A stretch of 64,000 nucleotides of DNA from an uncultured Blautia sp. (GCA_934394545.1 CAKRRG010000003.1:37660-101659); one strand, 5' to 3'. Positions 44,682 through 53,778 are shown, counted from the stretch's first letter. The notes: generated by a model from the sequence alone, not told the origin. Made by a program: numbers and translations.

Positions 44682-46472
44682 TCATCCGATTGGTTCGAAA
44701 TCTGCAGCGCCATGCTTGCACAGTGGACAGATGAAATCTTCTGGAAGCTCGTCACCTTCATAGATATATCCGCAAACCTTGCAGACGAACCCCTTTTTGC
44801 CCTCTGTTTCAGGCTTTGGCTTCACGTTTTTCTGATAATAGGTGTAAGTCATGGTGTCCAGGTCATTCATAACACGGGCTTCGGTAACACTACAGATAAA
44901 CATTCCGTGAGTGCCAAGATCTACATATTGCTCTACCTTCAGGGACATAAAGGCATTGATATATTTGTCCAGGAATACCAGTCCGTTGTCAGAACGGTAA
45001 ACCTTCTGGCCGGCAAATTTATCCACGCTGCGGCCTGTCTGGAAACCAAACTGCTGGAATACGGAGAATGGTGCGTCTACGGACAGGCAGTTTACATTAA
45101 GAACGCCGGTCTGTTTGATCACGTGGTGGGAATAGTTTGCCTTATTGATGTTTACTGCGATACGGTTTGGAGTGTCGGTGAGCTGGGTAACTGTGTTGAC
45201 GATCAGTCCGTTGTCTTTTTTGCCGTCATTGGAGGTAACTACATAAAGACCATATCCGATCCGGAAAAGAGCAGTCATGTCATTCTTATTCGCCAGTTCA
45301 TCACTCTGGGCAATGTATTCTTTGCAAAGCTCGCTGGCCATAGCTTCCAGCTGATCTTTGTTTTCTTGATTTACAGCAGAAAGCACCTTTACGGTAGTGT
45401 CCAGCCAGTTGAGTTTCTTGCAGCCAGAAAGCATTTCTTTCATAATCTTTGCCGCTAACGGTGCCCAGGAGCCATTTTCGATAATGCCTACTGTACGGTT
45501 CTGGAAATTGTGCTCTACCAGGCGGGTGATGTAATCATGCATAAACGGATAAATGCTTGCGTTATAGGTTGTGGTAGCCAGCACCAGTTTACTGTAGCGG
45601 AATGCATCCGATAAGGCCTGAGACATATCATCTCTTGCCAGATCATAGACAACAACCTTTGGACATCCTTTGCTGCGAAGTTTGTCAGCCAGTATTTCTA
45701 CAGCTTTTTTTGTATGGCCATATACAGAGGTGTAAGCAATCACGATTCCCTCTGCTTCTGGTGTATAAGAAGACCATGTGTCATAAAGTCCGATGTAATG
45801 TCCAAGGTTTTCTGTAAGAACCGGTCCATGAAGTGGGCAGATAATCTGAATATCCAGTCCTGCGGCAACCTTCAGAAGCTTCTGAACCTGTGCACCGTAT
45901 TTTCCGACGATTCCAATGAAATATCTACGTGCTTCGTCATCCCAGTCTTCTTCGATATCCAGTGCTCCAAATTTTCCGAAACCGTCTGCGGAGAAAAGTA
46001 CCTTATCTGTGCTGTCATAGGTTACCATAACCTCTGGCCAATGTACCATTGGGGCAAAAACAAAGGTCAGATTGTGATTTCCAAGACTAAGAGTACTGCC
46101 ATTGGTTACTTCCAGTTTCTGTCCTTCCAGGTCAAGCTCAAAGAAGTTGTGGATCATGCTGAAGGTTTTTGCGTTTGCAACAACTGTTGTATCGGGATAC
46201 ACCTTCAGGAAGTTTGCCACATTGGCAGCGTGATCTGGCTCCATGTGCTGCACGATCAGATAATCCGGTTTACGTCCTTCCAGAATGCGGTCTACGTTAT
46301 CCAGCCATTCGTGGGTGAAATTAGCGTCTACAGTATCCATAACAGCGATTTTTTCATCCAGAATTACATAAGAATTATAAGCCATGCCATTTGGAACTTT
46401 ATACTGACCTTCAAAAAGGTCGATCTGATGATCATTTACACCTGCATATCTAATGGTATCTGTGATTTTCAT
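44682..46472 (-). CDS. Multidomain flavodiiron protein: MBL diiron core, flavodoxin, flavin reductase and rubredoxin
   Basis: A 596-residue cytoplasmic protein. Residues about 1-240 are the metallo-beta-lactamase-like diiron domain with HMEPDHAANV (HxExDH motif, about 81-90) and a later HGPV. Residues about 250-395 are a flavodoxin FMN domain (IVIAYTSVYGHTKKAVE). Residues about 400-545 resemble a flavin-reductase-like domain (GYGLYVVTSNDGKKDNGLIV). The C-terminus is a rubredoxin with CKVCGYIYEG and CPLCKHG. Such proteins reduce oxygen to water or nitric oxide to nitrous oxide. Having both flavin reductase and rubredoxin on one chain could make electron delivery self-contained. A Crp/Fnr regulator is divergent. 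Confidence 0.92.
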   Translation of the reverse strand: MKITDTIRYAGVNDHQIDLFEGQYKVPNGMAYNSYVILDEKIAVMDTVDANFTHEWLDNVDRILEGRKPDYLIVQHMEPDHAANVANFLKVYPDTTVVANAKTFSMIHNFFELDLEGQKLEVTNGSTLSLGNHNLTFVFAPMVHWPEVMVTYDSTDKVLFSADGFGKFGALDIEEDWDDEARRYFIGIVGKYGAQVQKLLKVAAGLDIQIICPLHGPVLTENLGHYIGLYDTWSSYTPEAEGIVIAYTSVYGHTKKAVEILADKLRSKGCPKVVVYDLARDDMSQALSDAFRYSKLVLATTTYNASIYPFMHDYITRLVEHNFQNRTVGIIENGSWAPLAAKIMKEMLSGCKKLNWLDTTVKVLSAVNQENKDQLEAMASELCKEYIAQSDELANKNDMTALFRIGYGLYVVTSNDGKKDNGLIVNTVTQLTDTPNRIAVNINKANYSHHVIKQTGVLNVNCLSVDAPFSVFQQFGFQTGRSVDKFAGQKVYRSDNGLVFLDKYINAFMSLKVEQYVDLGTHGMFICSVTEARVMNDLDTMTYTYYQKNVKPKPETEGKKGFVCKVCGYIYEGDELPEDFICPLCKHGAADFEPIG

Positions 46473-46580
46473 ATGATTTTCGTCTCCTTTTTTGTGGGGT
46501 GCGTATTTGGGAGCAAAAGCCCCCCGACTACGATACCTACGGATTGTTTTGTGCGTTGCTTTGCCCCTGGTATCTTAATA

Positions 46581-46597
46581 TGGTTATAGTATAACCA
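46581..46597. promoter_or_regulatory. Palindromic operator candidate between flavodiiron and Crp genes
   Basis: TGGTTATAGTATAACCA is a perfect 8-1-8 palindrome. On the minus strand it falls between TTGCAC (-35) and CATATT (-10) of a likely flavodiiron promoter. Its GTTAT/ATAAC half-sites resemble Crp-family redox/NO regulators such as HcpR in general shape. The adjacent Crp/Fnr protein is the natural candidate ligand; this is inference. Confidence 0.5.
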
Positions 46598-46679
46598 AAG
46601 TGCAAAATAAAATCTGTTGCAAATACAACAAAAAGGTGTATTCTATAAATAAAAAGAACAAAAAATGGAGGGATATACA

Positions 46680-47324
46680 ATGACTCCGGTTACACTTTTT
46701 TCTTACATAACCCCAGAGGAGCAGGAGCGCATGCGCGTTTGTTTTGATATGCACGAGGCGGTTTATCAGAACAATGAGATCATTATGGAATACTCCAGTT
46801 CCATGAAAAAAATCGGATTGATCCTGGAGGGGCAGGCAGCTCTTTATTGTTGTGATGAAGATGGAAACCAATATATGCTGGATGATTTGAAAAAGGACAG
46901 TGTTTTTGGTGAGCCTTTTCTTTTGCCAGAGGAAGCTCAGCATTATTACGTTTGTGCCAAATCCGAGACAAGAGTGCTGTTTATTGCTTACGAGCATGTG
47001 ATTAAGCGCTGCGAAAATGCCTGCCGCTTCCATAGCCAGCTTGTGAGCAATCTGCTGCAGATGATCGCAATGCGTGCCAGTCAGCAGGCCAGCCGGATTT
47101 ATGTGCTTTCACGGAACAGCACGCGCAAAAAAATTATGGCATACTTAAATTCTATTGCAGCAGAGAAACAGAGCAGCAGCTTTATTTTACCCATGTCTTA
47201 CACGATCCTGGCGGAATATCTCAGCGTAGACCGCAGTGCCATGATGCGGGAATTAAAGAATCTGGTGGATGAAGGAATAATAAAAAGAGATGGGAAGAAA
47301 TTGAGGATTCTGGGTGGGGAATAA
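46680..47324 (+). CDS. Crp/Fnr family transcriptional regulator
   Basis: A 214-residue regulator with an N-terminal cyclic-nucleotide-binding-like domain (residues about 15-125; IGLILEGQAALYCCDEDGNQ, VFGEPFLL) and a C-terminal winged helix (LAEYLSVDRSAMMRELKNLV). No Fnr-type N-terminal Cys cluster is present, so if it senses redox or NO it does so by other means such as haem or bound ligand. GGAGGG seven bases before the ATG at 46680 decides the start. Divergent from the flavodiiron gene and probably its regulator. Confidence 0.88.
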   Translation: MTPVTLFSYITPEEQERMRVCFDMHEAVYQNNEIIMEYSSSMKKIGLILEGQAALYCCDEDGNQYMLDDLKKDSVFGEPFLLPEEAQHYYVCAKSETRVLFIAYEHVIKRCENACRFHSQLVSNLLQMIAMRASQQASRIYVLSRNSTRKKIMAYLNSIAAEKQSSSFILPMSYTILAEYLSVDRSAMMRELKNLVDEGIIKRDGKKLRILGGE

Positions 47325-47365
47325 AATGTTTGTATTAGAATGAATTTGAAAGTATAATATAAATA

Positions 47366-47700
47366 CACCAGTTTACAACTTTATAAATAATAGACTTGCT
47401 GACGAATCAGCTGTTTTAAAACCTTTATGATAACATTTGATTTTATATGTGTTTCGATGTTTCTAACGAAATTGGTCAAAAATATCTGGCTGCGAATGCC
47501 CTGACGGATCATGGATGCAGCAAGTTCCAGCTTTGATTCTTTTTTCTGCCACATGCGATATCAAAGAGGAAGTGAAAGATAAGATACCCTGTCATTCTTC
47601 CATACAGGTATGCAAAGCATAATACTTACAAAGCAGTGTCCATTCAGATAATTGGAACCATTATGTGCGGCATGGTCAAAGAGTTTTGAAACATTCTCAA
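47366..47700 (-). pseudogene. Remnant transposase of composite-transposon IS, left copy
   Basis: Read on the minus strand this matches the right copy from FENVSKLFDHAAHNGSNYLN through YRMWQKKESKLELAASMIRQ, then jumps in frame to GIRSQIF and on to the same C-terminus (KQLIRQQVYYL in place of KQLIHQQVYHL). So it lost its N-terminus and a middle part of roughly 180 codons. The deletion joint falls on a shared CAGG. The catalytic Tyr-Arg-Glu-Lys segment is gone, so it is inactive. The stretch 47701-47828 beyond it holds only a perfect 10-bp inverted repeat (TTTTGGCATG/CATGCCAAAA at about 47783-47804). Confidence 0.8.
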
Positions 47701-48089
47701 AGCAACTTTAGCTGTGATATTCATAAAGTGGGAATAATCAACTTTTGCATAGGAACATGCGTGGTAAAAGGTATTGAGGGATTTTGGCATGTTCATGCCA
47801 AAACACCTCGCGGGATAGTGGCGTGTGAACCAATGTCATTTACTTAGGAAGGTAATTCGTAAAAACATATTCAACAACTCCATGAACTTGGTATACTTAA
47901 GGATTCATCTGAAATCTTGGGGATTTTGTTTTAGCTAAAATTGTTTTTTATGACAACCATTTTTTTTATTTCAATAAAAATATCAGAAAATATATGTTTA
48001 TGGGTAACCTTAATAAAAGCAAGCAAAAAATTTATATTTTACTTCCCATTTATCTATAAAAGGTCTATATTAATCATGAGCAGTTATCG

Positions 48090-49397
48090 TTATCGATAAC
48101 AAAAGCTCATTGGTAGTTTGAACCTGGCTTGGCGGCGAAAGGTTCTATTAGGCCTGATTGCTTCGATATTATTAGCAATCAGGCTTTCTACATTTATTGC
48201 ATTATTTTCAGTCCGGTTGCGCAGATCATCCCTGCATATTTTGACGGCTTCTGAGAAATTAACCTGATATTGCAGTTTTCGGGAACGATCCGGTAATTCA
48301 ATATGCTGGGAAATGGCAGAACAGTAATTATGCATGATCGTTCGGGCAAATACTTCCTGAACGATATATGTATATTTTTTACTATGGAATGCTTTCAGGC
48401 ATAACGGATATTTTAAGTTACGGTATGCGGTTTCCTGGGACCATCGGAGATGATAGAGTTCCTTGAGGTCATCCATATCAAATTCAATATCAGGAAGATT
48501 TGTAATCAGGTTTTCATAAATGCCTGGTGCAATCTCAATTCGGACAATCCGTAAGGATAGCAGATATTCTGTGGAGGTTTCCGAAATAAAATCCATTGGA
48601 ACCTCTTTACAGACATAGCGGTAATTTTCCAAAAGTTCTGGGTGTTTTAAATTCTTTTTTGCTTTAGAACGGCACAGGATCCGATCTACATGGCAGTCAA
48701 TTTCCCGGACATCTTCAAGAGGAAATCCGAGAAGTCTGGATGTTTTTACATCGGTACACCGTATTAAGAAATACTGTTGTTTTTCCAGCACATGGGCAAA
48801 ATCATTATAAGAGGCATAACCACGATCCGCTATATATATCGTAGGACAGTTATTTTTAACCCGATCAACCATTTCACAAAAAGCACTGTACTCATTACGT
48901 TTCCTTGCAGGCTGAACGAGAACATCCAGGAACTGTTTGTCTAAGATAGAATAAAGTGCATTGATATGGATCTGATTAAAACCTCTGGGAGATTTATTGT
49001 TTGGTTCAAAATAAGTTTCTGTATTTTTTTCATCACGGAAAATATCAGCAACAGAGCCGTCACAAGCAACCAAACGATAGCGCTCCCTGTATAGAGTCGG
49101 TTGAAGCTTCTGGTTAAAAATCTGCAAAAGTTCCCATAATGCACCATCTTTTAATTTTGCACGCTGGTGATAAAAAGCCGCTTTTGATGGTGTTTCATCG
49201 GAGCGTCCGAAAAAATGGTAAAGTTCTTCCCTTAAACAGTCATCTTCCATGGTCAGCAAAAGAAGAAAATCATGAAAACTAATTTTTCTGTTACGGGTAA
49301 AATCTTTCTGAGGATGAACCGCATAGTTTTCTGGTGTTTTGGAAAGCTCGTCAATAGATGCCACAAGCATCTGCTTCAGTAAATTTGAATACATCAT
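48090..49397 (-). CDS. IS4-family transposase
   Basis: A 435-residue DDE transposase, apparently complete. Catalytic residues: first Asp in VACDGSVADIF (about residue 110), second Asp in IYIADRGYASYND (about 193-205), and Glu in the YREK signature YHLRWSQETAYRNLK (about 317-331). AGGAGG lies six bases before the ATG. The upstream hairpins may block outside transcription and limit transposase synthesis, as described for other IS4 elements. Nothing in the sequence suggests inactivation, so it may still be mobile. Confidence 0.92.
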   Translation of the reverse strand: MMYSNLLKQMLVASIDELSKTPENYAVHPQKDFTRNRKISFHDFLLLLTMEDDCLREELYHFFGRSDETPSKAAFYHQRAKLKDGALWELLQIFNQKLQPTLYRERYRLVACDGSVADIFRDEKNTETYFEPNNKSPRGFNQIHINALYSILDKQFLDVLVQPARKRNEYSAFCEMVDRVKNNCPTIYIADRGYASYNDFAHVLEKQQYFLIRCTDVKTSRLLGFPLEDVREIDCHVDRILCRSKAKKNLKHPELLENYRYVCKEVPMDFISETSTEYLLSLRIVRIEIAPGIYENLITNLPDIEFDMDDLKELYHLRWSQETAYRNLKYPLCLKAFHSKKYTYIVQEVFARTIMHNYCSAISQHIELPDRSRKLQYQVNFSEAVKICRDDLRNRTENNAINVESLIANNIEAIRPNRTFRRQARFKLPMSFCYR

Positions 49398-49447
49398 TTT
49401 TGCCTCCTTAGTTAGGTGATAAATCGTAAATAGGTTCCTAACTAATT

Positions 49448-49479
49448 GGCTTTTTTCTGATGTTAATCAGAAAAAAGCC
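49448..49479. terminator. Perfect hairpin in IS upstream of transposase
   Basis: A 14-bp perfect stem (GGCTTTTTTCTGAT/ATCAGAAAAAAGCC) with a GTTA loop, 50 bp upstream of the transposase start. A U-rich arm is present on both strands. It could stop transcription entering from outside. Confidence 0.6.
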
Positions 49480-49530
49480 GCACAAAATTGATGTAATGTC
49501 AAGAAATTTTTGAGTTACTGGTAAGAAAAA

Positions 49531-49561
49531 GGGAAATTTCTTTAGTAATAAGAAATTTCCC
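49531..49561. repeat. Second hairpin next to IS inverted end
   Basis: A perfect 12-bp stem (GGGAAATTTCTT/AAGAAATTTCCC) with a seven-base loop runs directly into the inverted end at 49560. Confidence 0.7.
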
Positions 49562-49674
49562 TAAGTAAATGACATTGGCTGTGAGTGGCAACGTAGAAGC
49601 CGGGCACAGTGCTTGAGTGCTTGCATCGGGGTAGTTAATTTGGTACGATAGAGCTGATGAAATATGAGGGAGAT

Positions 49675-49749
49675 TAGAGCGTGTTTGAAAAATACTTTTC
49701 GCAAGATGTATGTCACAATTTGTGGGAATGATTTTTTCATCACGTTCTA
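49675..49749 (-). mobile_element. MITE, internally deleted copy (75 bp)
   Basis: Starts TAGAGCGTGTTTGAAAAA like the 31.9-kb copy and continues with GCAAGATGTATGTCACAATT, matching the reverse complement of that copy. It then jumps to ATGATTTTT and ends in a degraded inverted end (CACGTTCTA). The loss of about 90 bp falls between two GGGA-containing repeats. It ends nine bases before the next start codon. Confidence 0.75.
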
Positions 49750-49758
49750 GAAAAGACG

Positions 49759-50727
49759 ATGAATAGATTAAGAAAATTGGAACTCATAGCAGTAGTAAGC
49801 GGTGTTCTTTGTAGCTTTCCGCAGATTACGGGAGTTCAGAAAGTGGAAGCAGCCACACCGCGAATTGCCGGGATTCTTCCGGAAAAATCAACCTACTGGC
49901 AGGAAATACTGCAGGGAATTGAGGATGGTTGCCAGAAAGAAGGGCTTTCTTTTTTTGACATTGATATTTCTATGGAAAATGGCGATGCGATGACTTGGAC
50001 CGCAGAAGACGCGTGGAATCTGATACTGATGTCCGGGGTAGATGTAATTATTGCGGATGGAAATATTCCCAACACAGAAGTAGTAGAGAAAGCGAGACAG
50101 AAAGGAATGAAAATCATTCTGGTAGATTCGGATCCAGGACAGGAACTACGTGACATATATGTAGGAACAGATAACAAACAGGCGGGATATCTGGCGGTAC
50201 AGACTCTGGATAAGTTGTACGGGATTGACAGAGGAGCTATTGTGGTTCAGGACAATGAGAATGTCGCTGCTGTTTCAGAACGCTTTAATGGAATCCGCGA
50301 GGCGCTGAATCAGAAATGGCCGGAAGTAGAAATTAAATTTTCAGAGATGCCATGGTATTCTGAGAGAATGTCAAATTCCAGTATTGAAAAATTACTTCTG
50401 GAAAATTCAGATATACAGGCGATTTTTGGACTGATGGAATCAGAAACCACACTGTATGCGCAAATCCTGAAACAAATGCATCTCGAACAGAAGGTTCATC
50501 TCATTACATTTGATCGCTCTGAAAAGATGTTGGAACTTCTGAGAGAAGGAGTTGTGGATGCGATCATTGTGCAGCAAAGTTATGAGATTGGCTATGAAAG
50601 CGCGGAGATTGCTGCTCATCTGGCAAAGGGAGAAGTTCTGGAGAAAGATACTGTTTATATAGACTGCTCTGTTATCAGCCAGAAAGATCTTCCATTTTCG
50701 GAGAGGGAGAAAAATGCAGATGAATAG
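49759..50727 (+). CDS. Periplasmic-binding-protein-like sugar sensor
   Basis: A 322-residue exported protein with a signal peptide (residues 1-31, ending KVEAA) and a type I sugar-binding fold (RIAGILPEKSTYWQEILQGI, SGVDVIIADGNIPNTE, YVGTDNKQAGYLAVQTL). It resembles ribose/galactose-binding proteins but no ABC genes follow. It overlaps the YesN gene by 14 bases and is followed by YesM and an amylase, so it is probably the ligand receptor of the kinase. The start codon has no clear ribosome-binding site because the MITE ends nine bases upstream, and an in-frame stop at 49729 excludes an earlier start. Confidence 0.82.
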   Translation: MNRLRKLELIAVVSGVLCSFPQITGVQKVEAATPRIAGILPEKSTYWQEILQGIEDGCQKEGLSFFDIDISMENGDAMTWTAEDAWNLILMSGVDVIIADGNIPNTEVVEKARQKGMKIILVDSDPGQELRDIYVGTDNKQAGYLAVQTLDKLYGIDRGAIVVQDNENVAAVSERFNGIREALNQKWPEVEIKFSEMPWYSERMSNSSIEKLLLENSDIQAIFGLMESETTLYAQILKQMHLEQKVHLITFDRSEKMLELLREGVVDAIIVQQSYEIGYESAEIAAHLAKGEVLEKDTVYIDCSVISQKDLPFSEREKNADE

Positions 50728-52276
50728 ATATTATACAGTGGGAATTGTGGAGGACGAGGTGATTGAACGTCAGGCTCTCCGAATGATTATGGAAGAGAAA
50801 AGGCCAGTCCTGCAGGTTGTTTTTGAAGCCGAAGATGGAAACAGTGCGTTGAAGATGGCAAGGCAATATCAGCCTGATATTCTGATTGTAGATATTCAAA
50901 TTCCCGGTTGTACAGGTCTGGAATTGTGTCAGGAACTGCGTCAGGAAGGATATTCGGGGTTGATTATTATCAGTACATCGTATTCGTTATTTCGGTATGC
51001 GTATCTGGCAATCAAGCTCAATGTACTGGATTATCTGCTGAAACCGACAGGGGAGACACAGATACTTTCCGTGCTGGACCGATGCATTTTGATACTTGAA
51101 AAGAATGAACAACGGAAGGAAAAAGAACAGAGACTGGAAGAACATATGATCCGAACCAGATATGAGGCGGATCGGAGATTGCTGCAGCAGATGATGGATG
51201 GGAATGAACAGGTATTTCCCAGATTGAAAGAGATGGGATTTCCGGAGAACGGACAGTGGCAGGCGTGTTGGATTGTTCAGGCATGGAGTATGGCTGAAAA
51301 AATGGATACAAAAGAGGTAGTGGAAATTTATTCTTCTATTTGCCAGATTTTCAAACAGGAATTTTTTGTGTTCGTGAAGCTGGACGCTGATAAAATACTT
51401 CTTTTTGTTCAGCCGAAAGAGAAAAGAGATAAGTTTTTACTGTATACTATGCTGCGATGTGCAATTTGGTCGCTGAAGCAGTTGACTGGACAGAAACAGT
51501 TCTGTTATGTCAGTCCGATATCTGATTCATTGGAACAGATGAAAACTTCAGGATCTCAGATTCCGGAAAATCTGTCGCTGCTGCCTATGATTAGCCGGGA
51601 TTTTATCTGCTATACGCAGATGGAACAACGCCCGAGAGCATTTTCAAGAGACCGCTATATCTTTCATATGCAGAAGATGATCCGCTTTTTGAAGGATAAC
51701 CGGATCCGGTATCTGGAAAATATGTTTTTTTCGGAATTGCAGGATTATGCGCAGAGTGAGCCGCAGAAATTCTGGGAATATCTTCATATTTTTTTTGATG
51801 CAGTTGTTACAGTTTCTGACAGTCGAGATCTTTCGTTTGTAATGGAAAAAATCAGCAGTGAAGGATTTATAGAGGATTCTAAGCAACAGCAGGAAATGAT
51901 CCATCAGATTCTTATCGATTGCAGGACAGATGAAGAAGAGAGCACAGATACATCAATGGATCAGATTCTTAAGATTATGAGAGAAGAATATACGTCGGAT
52001 CTGTCGCAGGCGGAAATTGCGCAGAGGATGGGGATGACACAGACATACTTTAGCCGTATGTTCAAAAATAAAACAGGAAAAAACTTTGTGTCACTTCTGA
52101 CTGAATTCAGAATGAACCACGCGAAAGAACTGATTGCGAAAGAACATGATATTACGATCAGTGAATTGACAGAGAAATGCGGCTATACCAGCAAAACTTA
52201 TTTTTGTGCTCTCTTTCGGAAAACAGTGGGACTTACCGTGAATGAGTATCGAAGGAGACTTGAAAATGAAAGATAA
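50714..52276 (+). CDS. AraC-type response regulator, YesN family
   Basis: A 520-residue protein with an N-terminal receiver domain (residues 5-120; phospho-Asp in ILIVDIQIPGCTG at about 58), a long central helical region, and a C-terminal AraC double helix-turn-helix (about 415-515; SQAEIAQRMGMTQTYFSRMF and CGYTSKTYFCALFRKTVG). It is activated by the downstream YesM kinase and probably controls the amylase gene. It overlaps both neighbours, the binding protein by 14 bases and the kinase by 11, showing tight coupling. Confidence 0.92.
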   Translation: MQMNRYYTVGIVEDEVIERQALRMIMEEKRPVLQVVFEAEDGNSALKMARQYQPDILIVDIQIPGCTGLELCQELRQEGYSGLIIISTSYSLFRYAYLAIKLNVLDYLLKPTGETQILSVLDRCILILEKNEQRKEKEQRLEEHMIRTRYEADRRLLQQMMDGNEQVFPRLKEMGFPENGQWQACWIVQAWSMAEKMDTKEVVEIYSSICQIFKQEFFVFVKLDADKILLFVQPKEKRDKFLLYTMLRCAIWSLKQLTGQKQFCYVSPISDSLEQMKTSGSQIPENLSLLPMISRDFICYTQMEQRPRAFSRDRYIFHMQKMIRFLKDNRIRYLENMFFSELQDYAQSEPQKFWEYLHIFFDAVVTVSDSRDLSFVMEKISSEGFIEDSKQQQEMIHQILIDCRTDEEESTDTSMDQILKIMREEYTSDLSQAEIAQRMGMTQTYFSRMFKNKTGKNFVSLLTEFRMNHAKELIAKEHDITISELTEKCGYTSKTYFCALFRKTVGLTVNEYRRRLENER

Positions 52277-53741
52277 AAAATTTCATACGTTACAGGCAAA
52301 ACTGACATTGCTGGTAGGCATGATTGTTATGATGTCTCTGATTTTTTTCTTTGGAAATTTTCATCTGGCAGATGTGATAAACAGAGAATATGCTACACTG
52401 ATTGAACAAAATTATTTGATGTCCCGGTATACCAATGCTTTGACAAAGTATGGTTCGGCTTTGCAGCAGTATTCTAATATGCTGGATGATTCAAAATGCG
52501 AAGATGAGTATATAGAAAGCAGCGAAGAACTGATGCAGAGTGCCAGGAAAATTTATGAAGCATTTCCAGATCCCTACGTAGAAAATCTGATTTATTTGTC
52601 TGAGAATCTTTCAGAGCAGGGAATGTTGATTCTGAATAAGACAAAAAGCGGTAAAGTGCAAGAGGCACAGCAGGCGTATCAGGATTTTTTTTATATGAAT
52701 ACTCTTTTAAACGAGTATACCATCTATGCCCAGCGGTCTATTGATCGTTTGTCTGTACAGAATTTGAAAGGAGTCAGAGAGTGGCAGTCAGAGAGTCAGA
52801 GCATAATGTTGCTTGTATTCAGCAGTGTGATTGCTTTGCTGGGAGTTCTGTCTTTTCTCAGAATCCGCAATATTGTGCGGCCTATCGTACATCTGACAGA
52901 AATGGCAAATCTGGTGATGCAGAATATATGGGATCTGCCTCAGTGGCATGAGACACAGAAAGATGAAACCGGTGTTTTGATGGATTCATTTTATCACATG
53001 GTAGAAACGATAAAGAGACAGATTGAATGGTTAAAACAGCAACAGAAAATAGAACTGGAACGGAAAGAGGAAAATGAAAAAAGGTTGCAGTTAGAGTATC
53101 GAAATGTTCAGTTGGAGCTAAAATCTCTTCAGAATCAGATTAATCCACATTTTCTGTTTAACTGCATGAATATGATTATGAAACAGGCGTATATGGAAAA
53201 GGCTTCACAGACACAGCATATTACGGAAGCAATTGCCTGTTATTTGCGCAGTGTGTTGGATCAGGAAGGAGAAATCGTGACCATTCATCAGGAACTGCAG
53301 CAGATTAAAAATTATCTGGATATTCAGGAACTTCGATTTGGCAGTCGTTTCCGATATCAGCTGAACTGTGATTCCCAGTGCCGTTCTCTGAATGTGCCGT
53401 TTATGATTTTGCAGCCACTTGTGGAAAATACGGTCACTCATGGAGTGGATTGCTGTGCCAGGGGTATTCAGCTTTGCTGTCATATAGAGAAAGAGGGAGA
53501 AAGTGTACTTATTTATGTGGAAGATGACGGGCCGGGAATGACAGAAGAAAAGGTTAGGGAGCTGCGGACTATGGCTCAGAGTGTATCGGATGAGATTCAG
53601 ACAACGGGAATTGGACTGATTAATGTATTTCGCCGGATGCAGCTGTACTTTCATGGACAGGTAGAAATTTTTATTGAGAGTACGCCGTATACGAAAACTG
53701 TAATTGGTTTTCGGATTCCACAAAGCGGATTAAAGCAGTAG
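52266..53741 (+). CDS. Sensor histidine kinase, YesM type
   Basis: A 491-residue membrane kinase. Transmembrane helices at about 15-37 and 180-200 enclose an extracytoplasmic helical sensor domain; a HAMP domain (about 200-255) and a coiled coil follow. The His_kinase box LQNQINPHFLFNCMNMIM carries the phospho-His near 294. The HATPase part shows LVENTVTHGVDCC, EDDGPGMTEE and TTGIGLINVFRRM. The frame opens eight codons earlier, but AGGAGA eight bases before the ATG at 52266 decides the start. It is the partner of the upstream YesN and binding protein. Confidence 0.92.
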   Translation: MKDKKFHTLQAKLTLLVGMIVMMSLIFFFGNFHLADVINREYATLIEQNYLMSRYTNALTKYGSALQQYSNMLDDSKCEDEYIESSEELMQSARKIYEAFPDPYVENLIYLSENLSEQGMLILNKTKSGKVQEAQQAYQDFFYMNTLLNEYTIYAQRSIDRLSVQNLKGVREWQSESQSIMLLVFSSVIALLGVLSFLRIRNIVRPIVHLTEMANLVMQNIWDLPQWHETQKDETGVLMDSFYHMVETIKRQIEWLKQQQKIELERKEENEKRLQLEYRNVQLELKSLQNQINPHFLFNCMNMIMKQAYMEKASQTQHITEAIACYLRSVLDQEGEIVTIHQELQQIKNYLDIQELRFGSRFRYQLNCDSQCRSLNVPFMILQPLVENTVTHGVDCCARGIQLCCHIEKEGESVLIYVEDDGPGMTEEKVRELRTMAQSVSDEIQTTGIGLINVFRRMQLYFHGQVEIFIESTPYTKTVIGFRIPQSGLKQ

Positions 53742-53778
53742 CAGCCATGTCGTTTTTTTGTAGTAAAATGTTTGGATG

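Larger units (their letters stand above)
47829..49579 (-). mobile_element. IS4-family insertion sequence, apparently intact
   Basis: Inverted ends CCAATGTCATTTACTTAGG (47830-47848) and its complement (49560-49578) flank one transposase gene. TGTGA occurs directly outside both ends (47824-47828 and 49580-49584), a possible 5-bp target duplication. Two perfect hairpins lie upstream of the transposase. The left 240 bases inside the element are AT-rich and empty of genes. Confidence 0.75.

Noticed and set aside
47665..47847. 60-codon plus-strand frame ending PMSFT, and its partner at 49561-49743 on the minus strand
   Set aside because: Both end in the inverted ends of the IS4-family element, which explains the shared last residues; they are by-products of insertion, not genes.
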